Shown here in pieces: positions 24,231 through 33,471 of a stretch of DNA of 44,785 nucleotides (position 1 is the stretch's first letter; the number at the start of each line of letters is the position of its first letter). The stretch is from Porphyromonadaceae bacterium UBA4277. Lineage in GTDB: Bacteria > Bacteroidota > Bacteroidia > Bacteroidales > Muribaculaceae. The DNA lies in the NCBI GenBank assembly GCA_002395965.1, contig DGVT01000007.1, positions 1-44,785 of the forward strand. The letters run 5' to 3'. The position numbers were made by a program, and so were the translations under genes. The notes beneath the pieces are model-generated. The model did no database searches. It was given only the letters and a program-made list of their open reading frames with translations, and had not been told where the DNA came from.

Positions 24231-24265
24231 GTGTGCCATTCACAATTATCGTGTGGATGGCACAC
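24231..24265 (+). terminator. Probable transcript-end hairpin after the flavodoxin gene
   Basis: GTGTGCCATTCACA pairs with TGTGGATGGCACAC around a 7-nt loop, with one internal mismatch. Only three Ts follow (CAGTTTGTC), so it may stop transcription weakly or protect the mRNA 3' end. Confidence 0.5.
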
Positions 24266-24326
24266 AGTTTGTCAACTGATTAGTTATAAATCGGTGCTTG
24301 ATAATTCTCAATTAATAATTTATTAG

Positions 24327-24334
24327 TAACTTTG
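24327..24334 (+). promoter_or_regulatory. -7 element just before the porin start
   Basis: TAACTTTG is a perfect -7 box that ends only 9 nt before the ATG at 24344. The transcript would be nearly leaderless if this promoter is used. Confidence 0.5.
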
Positions 24335-24343
24335 CCAATTATT

Positions 24344-26317
24344 ATGAATTCAAAGTCACTAACATACACACTGATTGCCATTGCACTGGTGGCTGCCCTG
24401 CCAGCCCTGGGCAAGAAGAAAACGCGCATCGAGCCTTCGGTGGCATGGGGCATTACCGAGCCACTGGGTCAGCACGCTGCGTCCACTATCGACACCCTGT
24501 TTGAGAATTATCACCTCACCACAGTGCCCAGCTTAGTGAGCAGGGCCTGGGCCACAACAGGCAACTATGGCGCTCCGGGACAAGACCAGATATTCTTCGA
24601 CCGTCCTGCCACAAGCCAGTTCTTCATGGAAGATGCAATAGGAGCATGGCTTCACACCACCACTAACCACCGGTTCTACAACACCCGCATACCCATGACG
24701 CTGCTGTCCTACACCACCGGCGGCGACAAACACAGCAACCTTGACCGCACCAAGGCCCTGTTCAGCGGCAACGTCAACAAGCGGCTGCAGGTGGGTGCCG
24801 GGCTGGATTATATCTACTCAAAGGGAAGCTACGACAATCAGGCCGACAAAAACTTTGCCTGGCACGGCATGATATCCTATATGGGCGACCGCTACGAGCT
24901 GCAGACGTTCTACAGCCACTACAGTTTCACCAACAAGGAAAACGGCGGCATCACCGACGACCGCTTCATCACCGACCCCGCTGCAGTGCAGGGAGGCGTG
25001 ACACGAGTCGATAACAAGAGCATCACCACGCGCCTCACTGCAGCACAAAACAGCCTCGAGAGCAGCCACTTCTACATGAACAACCGCTATAAGGTAGGCT
25101 TCTATCGCTATGAGCGCGACTCGATCACCGACACCATCAAGGCACGCACCTACGTGCCGGTGACGAGCTTCATTTGGACGTTGGACTACAAGAACAACTT
25201 CCACAAGTTCCTCAACCAGAGCGGACAGCAAGACACCACATTCTTCCCCCACACCTACCTCTCGTTAGGCGGGACCAACGAGCGCACCCGCGCATGGCGC
25301 CTGCGCAACACCGTGGGCATAGCCATGCTCGAAGGCTTCAACAAGTATGCCAAGTTTGGCTTCTCAATCTATGCCACTCATGAGGTGCAACGGTTCACTC
25401 AAGTGGCCGACACCATCGACGACGACGACCGCCACCCGCTACTCGACGACCTGCCAGCCAGCGTTGCCGACAGAGCCACGCGGCACCTGATGTGGGTGGG
25501 CGGACAGCTCACAAAGATGCGTGGAGCGCATCTGCGCTACAATGTGACGGCACAGTTTGGCGTTGTGGGCGATGCCGCGGGCGAGATCGACGTCACGGGC
25601 GACATCACCACACGCTTCAAGTTAGGGCGCGACACAGTCAGCATGCGAGCCTATGGCTACTTCAAGAACCTGGCTGCGCCCTACCTCATCCAGAACTTCC
25701 GCTCTAACCACTATGTGTGGCTCAACAACTTCGACAAGACTCAGCGCCTGCGCGTGGGAGGCGAGCTCACCATACCCCACTCGCACACTCGCATCAACGT
25801 GGGCTACGAGACACTTAATAAATACATCTACATCGACACGCTGGCCTTGCCCGTACAGCACTCGGCTGCATTGCATGTGTTCAATGCCACACTGCACCAA
25901 AATCTACATTTCAAGGCGCTTCACTGGGACAATGCCATCACCTACCAGGCCAGCAGCGACAAGCAAGTGCTGCCACTGCCGGCGCTGGCAATCTACAGCA
26001 ATCTCTACCTCAAGTTCCTCGTGGCACGCGTGCTACATGTGCAGATAGGCGTTGACGGCAATTATTACACTAAATATAAAGCACCCAATTATAATCCTGC
26101 CACAATGATGTTCCACAACCAAAACAAGCAAGACTGCGGAAACTTTGCACTGATGAACATCTATGCAAACTTCAAGCTCAAGCGTGCTCGTTTCTTCGTA
26201 GCCTACACACATGCCAACGGCAAAATCTTCGGTGGGAACAACTACTTCGCCGTGCCGCACTACCCGCTCAACCCCAGGCGTTTCCAGGTGGGTGTGAGCG
26301 TTGACTTTGCCAACTGA
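24344..26317 (+). CDS. Putative outer-membrane porin (Porin_10-like)
   Basis: 657 residues from the ATG at 24344 (MNSKSLTYTLIAIALVAALP, a signal peptide); the TTG at 24332 overlaps the -7 box. The mature part starts with KKKTRIEPSVAWGITEPLGQ and continues with DTLFENYHLTTVPSLVSRAWATTGNYGAPGQ, FFDRP and LSYTTGG, then long alternating beta strands ending FQVGVSVDFAN. This is the pattern of the uncharacterised 'putative porin' family of Bacteroidetes, about 650-700 residues. It should form a barrel in the outer membrane for small solutes. The solute-binding-like gene 39 nt downstream may work with it. Confidence 0.82.
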   Translation: MNSKSLTYTLIAIALVAALPALGKKKTRIEPSVAWGITEPLGQHAASTIDTLFENYHLTTVPSLVSRAWATTGNYGAPGQDQIFFDRPATSQFFMEDAIGAWLHTTTNHRFYNTRIPMTLLSYTTGGDKHSNLDRTKALFSGNVNKRLQVGAGLDYIYSKGSYDNQADKNFAWHGMISYMGDRYELQTFYSHYSFTNKENGGITDDRFITDPAAVQGGVTRVDNKSITTRLTAAQNSLESSHFYMNNRYKVGFYRYERDSITDTIKARTYVPVTSFIWTLDYKNNFHKFLNQSGQQDTTFFPHTYLSLGGTNERTRAWRLRNTVGIAMLEGFNKYAKFGFSIYATHEVQRFTQVADTIDDDDRHPLLDDLPASVADRATRHLMWVGGQLTKMRGAHLRYNVTAQFGVVGDAAGEIDVTGDITTRFKLGRDTVSMRAYGYFKNLAAPYLIQNFRSNHYVWLNNFDKTQRLRVGGELTIPHSHTRINVGYETLNKYIYIDTLALPVQHSAALHVFNATLHQNLHFKALHWDNAITYQASSDKQVLPLPALAIYSNLYLKFLVARVLHVQIGVDGNYYTKYKAPNYNPATMMFHNQNKQDCGNFALMNIYANFKLKRARFFVAYTHANGKIFGGNNYFAVPHYPLNPRRFQVGVSVDFAN

Positions 26318-26356
26318 TTCAGCATCTTTTGTGGCCTACTAACAAGCATAAATGTC

Positions 26357-27166
26357 ATGATTCAGCACCGTCCACCTCACAGCAGCAAATGGCAGATGCC
26401 ACTCTATGCAGCACTGCTTGCAGCCACAATCGCATGCATGGTGGCCCTGAGCCGGTGCGACAAGCCCGTTGCCGCACTCACTGTGCAGCAAAGCGGAGGC
26501 GACACCATCGACGTGGCCATTGAGTATTCACCCATTTCCTACTACACGTTCGACGACACACTGGGGGGCTACCACTACGACCTGCTCAGGCTCATCAGCC
26601 AAGTAGCCCACAGGCCTATTAAGTTTCACCCCATCGTCACACTGCACAAAGGACTTGACGGGCTGCACAGCGGAGCCTACGACCTGCTCGTGGCACAATT
26701 TCCCACCACGGCACAGAACCGCGAGCACTACTGCTTCACGCAACCGGTTTACATCGACCAGCAGGTGCTCGTGCAACGTGCCCAGACGGCAATTCACTCA
26801 CAGCTGGAACTGGCCGGCGACACCGTGCATGTGGTAAAAGGCTCGCCCATGGTTGAACGCATCGCCGGACTGAGCCGGGAGATAGGCGACACAATACATG
26901 TGGTAACCGACGACACCTACGGACCCGAGCAGCTGGTGATGATGGTGGCAGCCGGCGACATAAAATATGCCGTTGTCAACAAAAGCATAGCAAGGCTATT
27001 AGCTAAAAAAATCACAAACATCGACACAAGCATCGACATCAGCCTGTCACAATTCCAGGCATGGGCACTCGACAAAAACAACACTGCATTGCGCGACAGC
27101 CTGAACTCCTGGCTCGACAAAATAGGACAAAAGCAAATGAGCGCACTACAGCAGCACTACTTCTAA
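26357..27166 (+). CDS. Periplasmic solute-binding-like protein (SBP_bac_3/MltF N-domain type)
   Basis: 269 residues. A hydrophobic segment at ~16-32 (AALLAATIACMVALSRC) acts as a signal or anchor; its Cys33 is preceded by Arg, so it is a poor lipobox. The rest is one type-3 periplasmic binding fold: IDVAIEYSPISYYTF, GGYHYDLLRLIS, LHSGAYDLLVAQFPTT, YCFTQPVYIDQQVLV, GDTVHVVKGSP, and an end resembling SLNSWLDKIGQKQ. In MltF this domain precedes a lytic transglycosylase, which is absent here, so it may only sense a ligand such as an amino acid or muropeptide. It follows the porin by 39 nt and is probably in one operon with it. Confidence 0.72.
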   Translation: MIQHRPPHSSKWQMPLYAALLAATIACMVALSRCDKPVAALTVQQSGGDTIDVAIEYSPISYYTFDDTLGGYHYDLLRLISQVAHRPIKFHPIVTLHKGLDGLHSGAYDLLVAQFPTTAQNREHYCFTQPVYIDQQVLVQRAQTAIHSQLELAGDTVHVVKGSPMVERIAGLSREIGDTIHVVTDDTYGPEQLVMMVAAGDIKYAVVNKSIARLLAKKITNIDTSIDISLSQFQAWALDKNNTALRDSLNSWLDKIGQKQMSALQQHYF

Positions 27167-27225
27167 ATAGGTTATATCAATACACATGAATTAAAAAAAC
27201 ACACACATCTAAAAAAGCAACTCAC

Positions 27226-28956
27226 ATGAAGAAATTAATTAATAAGATTTTTGGAAACAACGACGCCGAGAAACCACAAAAGAGCTCGGTCAAAGCCGAC
27301 TTCATCCAGTTCCTGAACGCCTTTAACTGCAAGTTCAAGATCGAAGACGACCGCGACGACAAGCTGGTGCGCATTTTCTTTGACTATCAGGGAGGACACT
27401 TCGTGGCCGTGATCAAAGACAACAACCTGGGAGTGGACGTTAACTACCCCAGCTTTGCCGACGCACCCACCGACGAGCTGCAACTCGTCAGAGCCATGTG
27501 CAACCGCTCTAACAACAACAGCTCGGTGCTCAAATTCACCTACACCTTCGACGAGAACAAAAACCTGCTGCGCGTGCACATGTCATTCTTCTGCACAGCG
27601 GTCTATACCGACGACATTACCGACCTGCTGGACGCATGCTTCTACTTCCAGCGCTCGTTCTGCGACGAGTATAACGATGCCCGCGACAACCAGAAGAGTC
27701 ACGAGACCCACGACATCGAACGCACCTTTGCCCGCAACGCTCGCGAGCGCTTCCTCATTGCACAGCAAGAGATAAGCCACCAGCAGGACAATAACCCACA
27801 CCTAATTCGGCACACATTCAACGATGGTGTGGCAATGGGTGAATTCATCGACACTGCACTCAGTCTCGACGCTCATGTGTGCCATGCACTAACCGTGGTG
27901 CGCGACAACCAAGTGCACTTCGCTACCACCAAAGATATCGACGCATGGCTACTGTCGCAACTGCTAATCGACGGACAGGGCACCGATGCACGATTTGCAT
28001 GCAAGCAAGCTGTGGCTATCGTAGAGCTGACTGCAATGGCACAAAGAGAAAGCGATAACCAACCAGCCCACCAGCTGCTCACCATAACCGCACTGCCCGA
28101 CGGCAGCGACGACACATCGCTCTACTTTCGCGTCACAGCCTCTCTATCGCCACTCACCACCAGCAGGAACACTGCATTAAACAGCCGTGTCAACAACACA
28201 ACGACCATGCTCATTGCCTATGACAAGACGTCGGCCAAGCAGAAACAACAGGAATTTGACTACATGTGGCAAGATGCAAAAATCAAGATGCGCGACGGAG
28301 AAGAACTCACCGACGAGCAACAGCTCATCATCGACATCACAGATGCCAACATAGGCTACTGCATCTATTGGGGCAAGCACCACATGCTCAACAACCGATA
28401 CGTAGAAGCAATCTTAATGTTTGAGAATGCTTACTATGCCATGCGCACCGTGTTCTTCAAATTGTCGGATGAGCTGAAAACCACGTTTGGAGAAGTGTGC
28501 TACAACCTCGGATTCTGCTACACCGAGCTCATGCAATACCAGAAGGCTTTCTACTATCTGCACATGCTCGAAGACGACGGCAACATTAAGCACAACAGCG
28601 AGCTGATAAACTGCCTGGCCAACAACAAAGACATACGCGTGTTCAAAATCATCGACCAGATAATGAGTGCCATACAGCAGCACATCACCGACGATGGCGA
28701 AGTGCCCGAAGACCTGCAGTCGTTTGTCAACTTCCTGCGGCGACGCCGCGCCTACGCCCTGATCGACTTCGACGACCTGGACGAGGCCGAAAAAGCATTC
28801 ACACAAATGCTCGACGAGCCCGAGAACAGCGACTATGCACTGGGCGAACTCGCCTACATCAAGCAGCTGCGCAAGACAAGAGCCACCACCGATCCCGAGC
28901 AAGAGCCAGGACAGGAGCCAGAGCAAGATCCCGAACCACCTCATATAACCCAATAG
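27226..28956 (+). CDS. Cytoplasmic protein of unknown function with TPR-like C-terminal helices
   Basis: 576 residues without signal or membrane segments. Residues 22-140 form an alpha/beta region (FIQFLNAFNCKFKIEDD, LVRIFFDYQGGHFVAVI) that resembles secretion-chaperone-like folds of the YbjN type. A second such region may lie at ~185-330. From ~385 helices of TPR type appear (YVEAILMFENAYYAMRTVFF, VCYNLGFCYTELMQYQKAF, DDLDEAEKAFTQML). The tail is an acidic Pro/Glu-Gln repeat (EQEPGQEPEQDPEPP). It probably acts as a scaffold or chaperone. It starts 59 nt after the solute-binding gene and may belong to the same operon. Confidence 0.65.
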   Translation: MKKLINKIFGNNDAEKPQKSSVKADFIQFLNAFNCKFKIEDDRDDKLVRIFFDYQGGHFVAVIKDNNLGVDVNYPSFADAPTDELQLVRAMCNRSNNNSSVLKFTYTFDENKNLLRVHMSFFCTAVYTDDITDLLDACFYFQRSFCDEYNDARDNQKSHETHDIERTFARNARERFLIAQQEISHQQDNNPHLIRHTFNDGVAMGEFIDTALSLDAHVCHALTVVRDNQVHFATTKDIDAWLLSQLLIDGQGTDARFACKQAVAIVELTAMAQRESDNQPAHQLLTITALPDGSDDTSLYFRVTASLSPLTTSRNTALNSRVNNTTTMLIAYDKTSAKQKQQEFDYMWQDAKIKMRDGEELTDEQQLIIDITDANIGYCIYWGKHHMLNNRYVEAILMFENAYYAMRTVFFKLSDELKTTFGEVCYNLGFCYTELMQYQKAFYYLHMLEDDGNIKHNSELINCLANNKDIRVFKIIDQIMSAIQQHITDDGEVPEDLQSFVNFLRRRRAYALIDFDDLDEAEKAFTQMLDEPENSDYALGELAYIKQLRKTRATTDPEQEPGQEPEQDPEPPHITQ

Positions 28957-28998
28957 AGTGCCATCACTCCCCATAGCACCCCAGAGCCACACAAAAAA

Positions 28999-29030
28999 TT
29001 TGCCTACGTGCAAAAAAAGCACTAACTTTG
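28999..29030 (+). promoter_or_regulatory. Promoter of tRNA-Arg
   Basis: TTTG (28999-29002), 20 nt, TAACTTTG (29023-29030). The tRNA starts at 29100, so a leader of ~60 nt is removed by RNase P. Confidence 0.7.
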
Positions 29031-29099
29031 CACCTCCATAGCCACAGGCGCACAATGCTAAACAAGGGCACAAGCCCAAGTGCACACGCCATGGCATCA

Positions 29100-29171
29100 G
29101 GACCCGTAGTTCAATGGATAGAATAAAGGATTCCGGTTCCTTCGATTGGGGTTCGACTCCCCACGGGTTCA
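29100..29171 (+). tRNA. tRNA-Arg (anticodon CCG)
   Basis: GGACCCG pairs with CGGGTTC as the acceptor stem, with A as discriminator. The D arm is GTTC..GAAT, the anticodon stem AAGGA/TCCTT with loop TTCCGGT (anticodon CCG, reading CGG), and the T arm TGGGG-TTCGACT-CCCCA. CCA is not encoded. A terminator follows 7 nt downstream. Confidence 0.95.
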
Positions 29172-29177
29172 CAGCTC

Positions 29178-29218
29178 AAAACGCCAATAAGTTGACAATC
29201 AACCGACTGGCGTTTTTT
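29178..29218 (+). terminator. Terminator of tRNA-Arg
   Basis: AAACGCCA pairs with TGGCGTTT, with a second inner stem GTTGA/TCAAC, and a run of six Ts at its 3' side. The following 29219-29429 stretch is AT-rich and otherwise empty. Confidence 0.85.
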
Positions 29219-29429
29219 GTTTGTCAATTTTGACGATTTTTTGGTGACTTTTGTCCATTTCGCTGGTCACCTACGAGCTATTCCTGAAGTATCTATTGCA
29301 TCAGGCAAAAGAGCGATTTAGCCTCACTGAAAAGCACATTTGCTTCATTATCTTTTTCATATTCTTTTCATATTGAATATGGAATTAAAAAAATAGCATA
29401 AGATGTTTAATAAATCGGCAAAAATGCTG

Positions 29430-29437
29430 TAATTTTG
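29430..29437 (+). promoter_or_regulatory. -7 element of the SpoIIE-STAS-porin operon
   Basis: TAATTTTG is a perfect match; the ATG of the phosphatase lies 43 nt downstream. No clear -33 TTTG is seen. Confidence 0.6.
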
Positions 29438-29480
29438 CAATGTGAACTGTATTAATGCAAATTCAAATCTATTTTAGCTT

Positions 29481-31703
29481 ATGGCTTTTATGAATCACTT
29501 GCGCCAACTGCTACGGTCACAATATGCTCGCAAGAATTTGGGCATAATCATCTTGGCAACCATAATGCTGCAAGTCGTCCTGCTTGCGCAGCACTTCTAC
29601 ACCCACCACATGCTGGAGCGAGAGCTTGAGCGACGTGCCGAGAGCGAGCTTACCATGAAGGCAATACTGATAAAGGGCATGCTCAATGATGTCAACCATA
29701 TGGCAAGCAATCATGAGTGGGACATCAAGCGGAACTTATCTCAGCCCGATTCCGCCTTTGAGGCACTCGTGCGAATGGTAAAGTATAATCCCAACATAGT
29801 GAGCGTAGGACTGGCCTTTACTCCTAATTATTACCCACAAATTAAGGACAGCTTGTATGAACCCTACGCTCTGCACGAAGGCAATAATATTATTACCAAG
29901 CAAATTGCCAATGCCGGCCACAACTACACCAAGATGGACTTTTACACCAAGGCGTTAAATAGCGACACTGGCATTTGGAGCGACCCATATGTTGACACTG
30001 TGGGCATCGACAAGCTGATATGCACCTATTCCGTTCCCATTCACGACAGCAATGGCAAACTGGCAGCAGTGTGCGGCATAGATGTGTCGCTCGATTGGCT
30101 GAGGGACACGATTAACATTCATCACGCCCACCCTTCATCGTTCAACTTGCTGCTAACCGAGTCGGGAAGGGAAATTGTAAAACTCCGAGCCGATCACATT
30201 AAGTCGCGCGATGCCGAACTGGTGATAAAGCTGATTAACGATAGCACGGTGCGCCGCGACTCGAGCATGTCGCGCCGCAGCCAGGTTATTGAATTCAAGA
30301 GCCTTGTCGATGGCGACGAAGGCTATGTCTATTACGCCAACATGAGGGGTAAGCCCCACTGGCAGATTGTGGTGGTGGGCTATGACAATGAGGTGTATGG
30401 CAACCTGTTCTGGCTCACGCTGAACATGCTCTTGTTTATGCTGGCGGCAATAGCTCTGATGGGCTACATTATATCGAAGTATATTCGCAATGAGAGGAAG
30501 TTGCACAAGGCGGGCATCGAGCGAGAGCGAATCGACAGCGAATTGCGCATTGCGCACGACATACAGAATGCCATGCTACCCACCGCCGCCTCAACCCGCA
30601 ATGCCCACGCATTCATCGACATCACCGGTTCGCTGGTTCCCGCCAAAGAAGTGGGTGGCGACATCTACGACTATTTCATTCGCGATGAGAAGTTGCACTT
30701 CTGCATAGGCGACGTGAGTGGCAAGGGTGTGCCATCGGCATTGCTGATGGCCGTCACACAGTCGTTGTTTAACGCTGAATCGGAACACGTTAATCACCCT
30801 GCTCACATCATGCAGGCGATTAACCATTCGATATGCCACAACAACAAGCGCAACATGTTTGTCACTTTTTTCATTGGCATTCTGGACCTGCCCACCGGGC
30901 GCTTGCGCTACTGCAACGCCGGCCACGATGCACCGGTAATAATAAACGGCGACGTGCAAATGCTGCCGGTCAAGCCCAACCTGCCGCTGGGCGTGCTACC
31001 CGACTTCAAATATGAGATGCAGGAATTCATAGTGCAACCCGGCAGTGCTATTTTCCTCTACACCGATGGGCTTACCGAAGCCATGAACCAGCAGCACGAG
31101 CAATATGGCTCGAAGAGAATGCTCAACACACTCACGCGCTGCCGCCAGCAGCACGACATCACATCAAGCCACCTTCTGGACGAAGCAAATGCCGGTGTGC
31201 AAAGTTTTACCGAAGGTGCCGAACAAAGCGACGACCTGACCATGCTTGCCATCCGCTACACACCGCAGGACTTCGGCGATGTGCTTCACGAGAACATTGT
31301 GCTACAGAACGATGTGAAACAAATTCCACAACTCAACCAGTTTGTAGAAATGGTAACCCATCGGCTGGAGTTTGAGCCGTCGCTGGTACAGCAGATGAAA
31401 CTGGCAGTCGAGGAAGCCGTTGTCAACGTCATGCAATATGCCTTCCCACATGGCACACAAGGCACAGTGAAAATCGAGGCAAAGGCTAACGAAGAGTGCC
31501 TCAGGTTTATCATTTCAGACAAGGGTACACCATTCGACCCCACGGCAGCCACCGAAGCCGACACCACACTGTCGGTCGAAGAGCGACCCATAGGTGGCTT
31601 GGGCATCTTCTTGGTGCGCAAAATGATGGACTCGATCAACTACGAGCACATCGAGGGCAAAAACATTCTCACACTACGAAAATATTATAACAAACAACAA
31701 TAA
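29481..31703 (+). CDS. Membrane sensor PP2C/SpoIIE phosphatase with C-terminal anti-sigma-type kinase domain
   Basis: 740 residues. Transmembrane helix 1 at ~16-37, a Cache-type periplasmic sensor (~45-295, with KMDFYTKALNSDTGIWSDPY and AAVCGIDVSLDWL), and helix 2 at ~308-333. A PP2C/SpoIIE phosphatase domain (~370-590) has the metal-binding GDIYDYF, CIGDVSGKG and FLYTDGLTE motifs. A HATPase_c_2 (RsbW-like) domain ends the protein (~610-735, with EEAVVNVMQYAFP, SDKGTPFDP and GGLGIFLVRKMMD). It likely dephosphorylates and rephosphorylates the STAS protein encoded 4 nt downstream, in response to a periplasmic ligand. Having both antagonistic activities on one chain is notable. Confidence 0.88.
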   Translation: MAFMNHLRQLLRSQYARKNLGIIILATIMLQVVLLAQHFYTHHMLERELERRAESELTMKAILIKGMLNDVNHMASNHEWDIKRNLSQPDSAFEALVRMVKYNPNIVSVGLAFTPNYYPQIKDSLYEPYALHEGNNIITKQIANAGHNYTKMDFYTKALNSDTGIWSDPYVDTVGIDKLICTYSVPIHDSNGKLAAVCGIDVSLDWLRDTINIHHAHPSSFNLLLTESGREIVKLRADHIKSRDAELVIKLINDSTVRRDSSMSRRSQVIEFKSLVDGDEGYVYYANMRGKPHWQIVVVGYDNEVYGNLFWLTLNMLLFMLAAIALMGYIISKYIRNERKLHKAGIERERIDSELRIAHDIQNAMLPTAASTRNAHAFIDITGSLVPAKEVGGDIYDYFIRDEKLHFCIGDVSGKGVPSALLMAVTQSLFNAESEHVNHPAHIMQAINHSICHNNKRNMFVTFFIGILDLPTGRLRYCNAGHDAPVIINGDVQMLPVKPNLPLGVLPDFKYEMQEFIVQPGSAIFLYTDGLTEAMNQQHEQYGSKRMLNTLTRCRQQHDITSSHLLDEANAGVQSFTEGAEQSDDLTMLAIRYTPQDFGDVLHENIVLQNDVKQIPQLNQFVEMVTHRLEFEPSLVQQMKLAVEEAVVNVMQYAFPHGTQGTVKIEAKANEECLRFIISDKGTPFDPTAATEADTTLSVEERPIGGLGIFLVRKMMDSINYEHIEGKNILTLRKYYNKQQ

Positions 31704-31707
31704 CACT

Positions 31708-32010
31708 ATGGAAGTAAACATTCAAGAATTAGAAGGCAAGATTATTGCCACATTAGAAGGCGAACTCGACACCGCAGCAGCTATAGAAGTTGAACAAGCA
31801 TTGCAACCACTCTATCATAGCGATGGCCACGATGTGATTATCGAATGCGAGAAGCTCGACTACATTGCATCCAGCGGCTTGCGCATCCTCTTAGGCATTC
31901 TCAAGGGAGCCAAGACCACAGGCAGTAAAGTGGTGCTTCGCAACATGAACGACGACATTAAGAGTGTGTTCAGCATGACTGGGCTTATCAACCTCTTTGA
32001 TGTTGAATAA
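31708..32010 (+). CDS. STAS anti-sigma-factor-antagonist protein
   Basis: 100 residues, a complete STAS domain. The phosphorylation motif is DYIASSGLRIL, with Ser56 at the position of the phosphorylated serine of SpoIIAA. It starts 4 nt after the phosphatase stop, so translation is coupled. In partner-switching systems such a protein, when unphosphorylated, binds the kinase/anti-sigma domain and frees its target. Its target here is unknown because no sigma factor is nearby. Confidence 0.9.
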   Translation: MEVNIQELEGKIIATLEGELDTAAAIEVEQALQPLYHSDGHDVIIECEKLDYIASSGLRILLGILKGAKTTGSKVVLRNMNDDIKSVFSMTGLINLFDVE

Positions 32011-32022
32011 TATGCACTTGCA

Positions 32023-33357
32023 ATGAAACACATCGCAAAATATGCCAGCATAGGTTGCATTGTTGCTATCATGTCGGTGCCGGGCACTGCATGGGCTCAA
32101 GACGACGAGCGGCCAAACACGTTCAGCGTTAGCGCTTCGATTATGGCGCGTGGCGAGTATCGCGACGGCGGTCTGCCCAGAATGGAAGACAACAAGCAAA
32201 GAGATGCCCGCTTCATTCTTGAGCGCACACGCCTTAGCCTGGACTATAGCCGCAAGTGGCTCGAGCTGCGAGTCACGGCACAGCACTCAGGCGTGTGGGG
32301 CGAGAAAGGCAAAGGCTCTTTCAACCTCTATGAGACTTGGGCCAAGCTGCAGGCCAGCAACGGGCTGTTTGCACAAGTGGGCAGGCAGGAGCTGAGCTAC
32401 GACGATGAGCGCATCTTAGGTCGTAACGACTGGGCCATGGCGGCCAACTCTCACGACGCGCTGAAATTAGGCTACGAGGGCCACGGACACAAAGCTCACA
32501 TCATTGCCGCCTATAACCAGAAAGCCGAGAGCACCTATGGCGGCACCGACTACACCACCACCAGCGGCGCCTACCCACACAAGTCACTGCTGGTAGCATG
32601 GTATCACTACGACTTTTCACGCATTCCATTAGGTGCATCGCTGCTGTTTATGAACGTGGGAATGCAAGGTGAAGGCACAACCGATGAGACGCTCATCTCG
32701 CCGACCACCTGTTATCAGCAGCTTATAGGAACCTTCATCAATTTCCACCCACGGCGATGGAATATTGAAGGCTCATATTACCGGCAGATGGGAAAAGACG
32801 AGTTCAAGACACCCATACAAGCCTGGATGGCGGCTTTGAAGGTTGACTACACGCCTAACGATAAATGGAAAATCACAAGCGGCTACGACTACTTGAGCGG
32901 CGACGACAACCCGGTGGTGCCCATGAGTGGTTCGATAGGCATGGCTCTTCATAAAAAGGTACAAGGCTTCAACACCATCTATGGTTCTCACCACAAGTTT
33001 TATGGTGCTATGGACTTCTTTTATGTGAGTGCATTCTACGGTGGTTACACCCCTGGCTTGCAGAATCTCTACATTGGTGGCAGCTATAATCCCATTAAGC
33101 GCCTTAACCTCAATGCCAGCTACCATTATCTGGCCACGGCAAGTAAGGTGTCGGAAGCCAGTCGCACGTTAGGTCACGAGATAGAGCTTTCGGCTTCATT
33201 CAACATTATGAAAGACGTGAAGCTGAGCGCCGGCTACTCCTATATGAAAGGTACTAAAACTCTCGAACGCCTGCAGCGCGTCGAGAGCGACTGCCACCTG
33301 CACTGGGCGTGGGCTATGCTCAGCATCAACCCGCGCATTTTCACCACCAAGTGGTAA
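32023..33357 (+). CDS. Outer-membrane porin, alginate-export type
   Basis: 444 residues with a signal peptide (MKHIAKYASIGCIVAIMSVP, ending AWAQ). The mature sequence is a beta-barrel: FSVSASIMARGEYRDG, RTRLSLDYSRKWLELRVTAQ, LYETWAKLQASNGLFAQVGRQ and ELSYDDERILGRNDWAM, the hallmark block of alginate_exp-like porins, then strands to the end with AWAMLSINPRIF. It lies 12 nt after the STAS gene, so it shares the operon. Its substrate cannot be read from the sequence. Confidence 0.82.
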   Translation: MKHIAKYASIGCIVAIMSVPGTAWAQDDERPNTFSVSASIMARGEYRDGGLPRMEDNKQRDARFILERTRLSLDYSRKWLELRVTAQHSGVWGEKGKGSFNLYETWAKLQASNGLFAQVGRQELSYDDERILGRNDWAMAANSHDALKLGYEGHGHKAHIIAAYNQKAESTYGGTDYTTTSGAYPHKSLLVAWYHYDFSRIPLGASLLFMNVGMQGEGTTDETLISPTTCYQQLIGTFINFHPRRWNIEGSYYRQMGKDEFKTPIQAWMAALKVDYTPNDKWKITSGYDYLSGDDNPVVPMSGSIGMALHKKVQGFNTIYGSHHKFYGAMDFFYVSAFYGGYTPGLQNLYIGGSYNPIKRLNLNASYHYLATASKVSEASRTLGHEIELSASFNIMKDVKLSAGYSYMKGTKTLERLQRVESDCHLHWAWAMLSINPRIFTTKW

Positions 33358-33360
33358 AGA

Positions 33361-33402
33361 AGCCAAGTAGCAAGTAGGAAGTATTAAGTAGGAAGCATCA
33401 TG
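33361..33402 (+). repeat. Short imperfect tandem repeats upstream of the NRPS gene
   Basis: GAAGCCAAGTAGC, AAGTAGGAAGTATT and AAGTAGGAAGCATC are variants of one ~13-nt unit. The rest of 33403-33471 shows no -7 match, so the NRPS promoter is not identified. Confidence 0.5.
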
Positions 33403-33471
33403 TGACAAGCTGGTCAACAGCGGGTTAACGGCTTAAGGAACTTTAACAAGAAATCTCAATAATAGAATAAA

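Noticed and set aside
28414..29172. Minus-strand frame over the tRNA and TPR-like gene
   Set aside because: It starts inside the tRNA gene and is antisense to a well-formed coding region.
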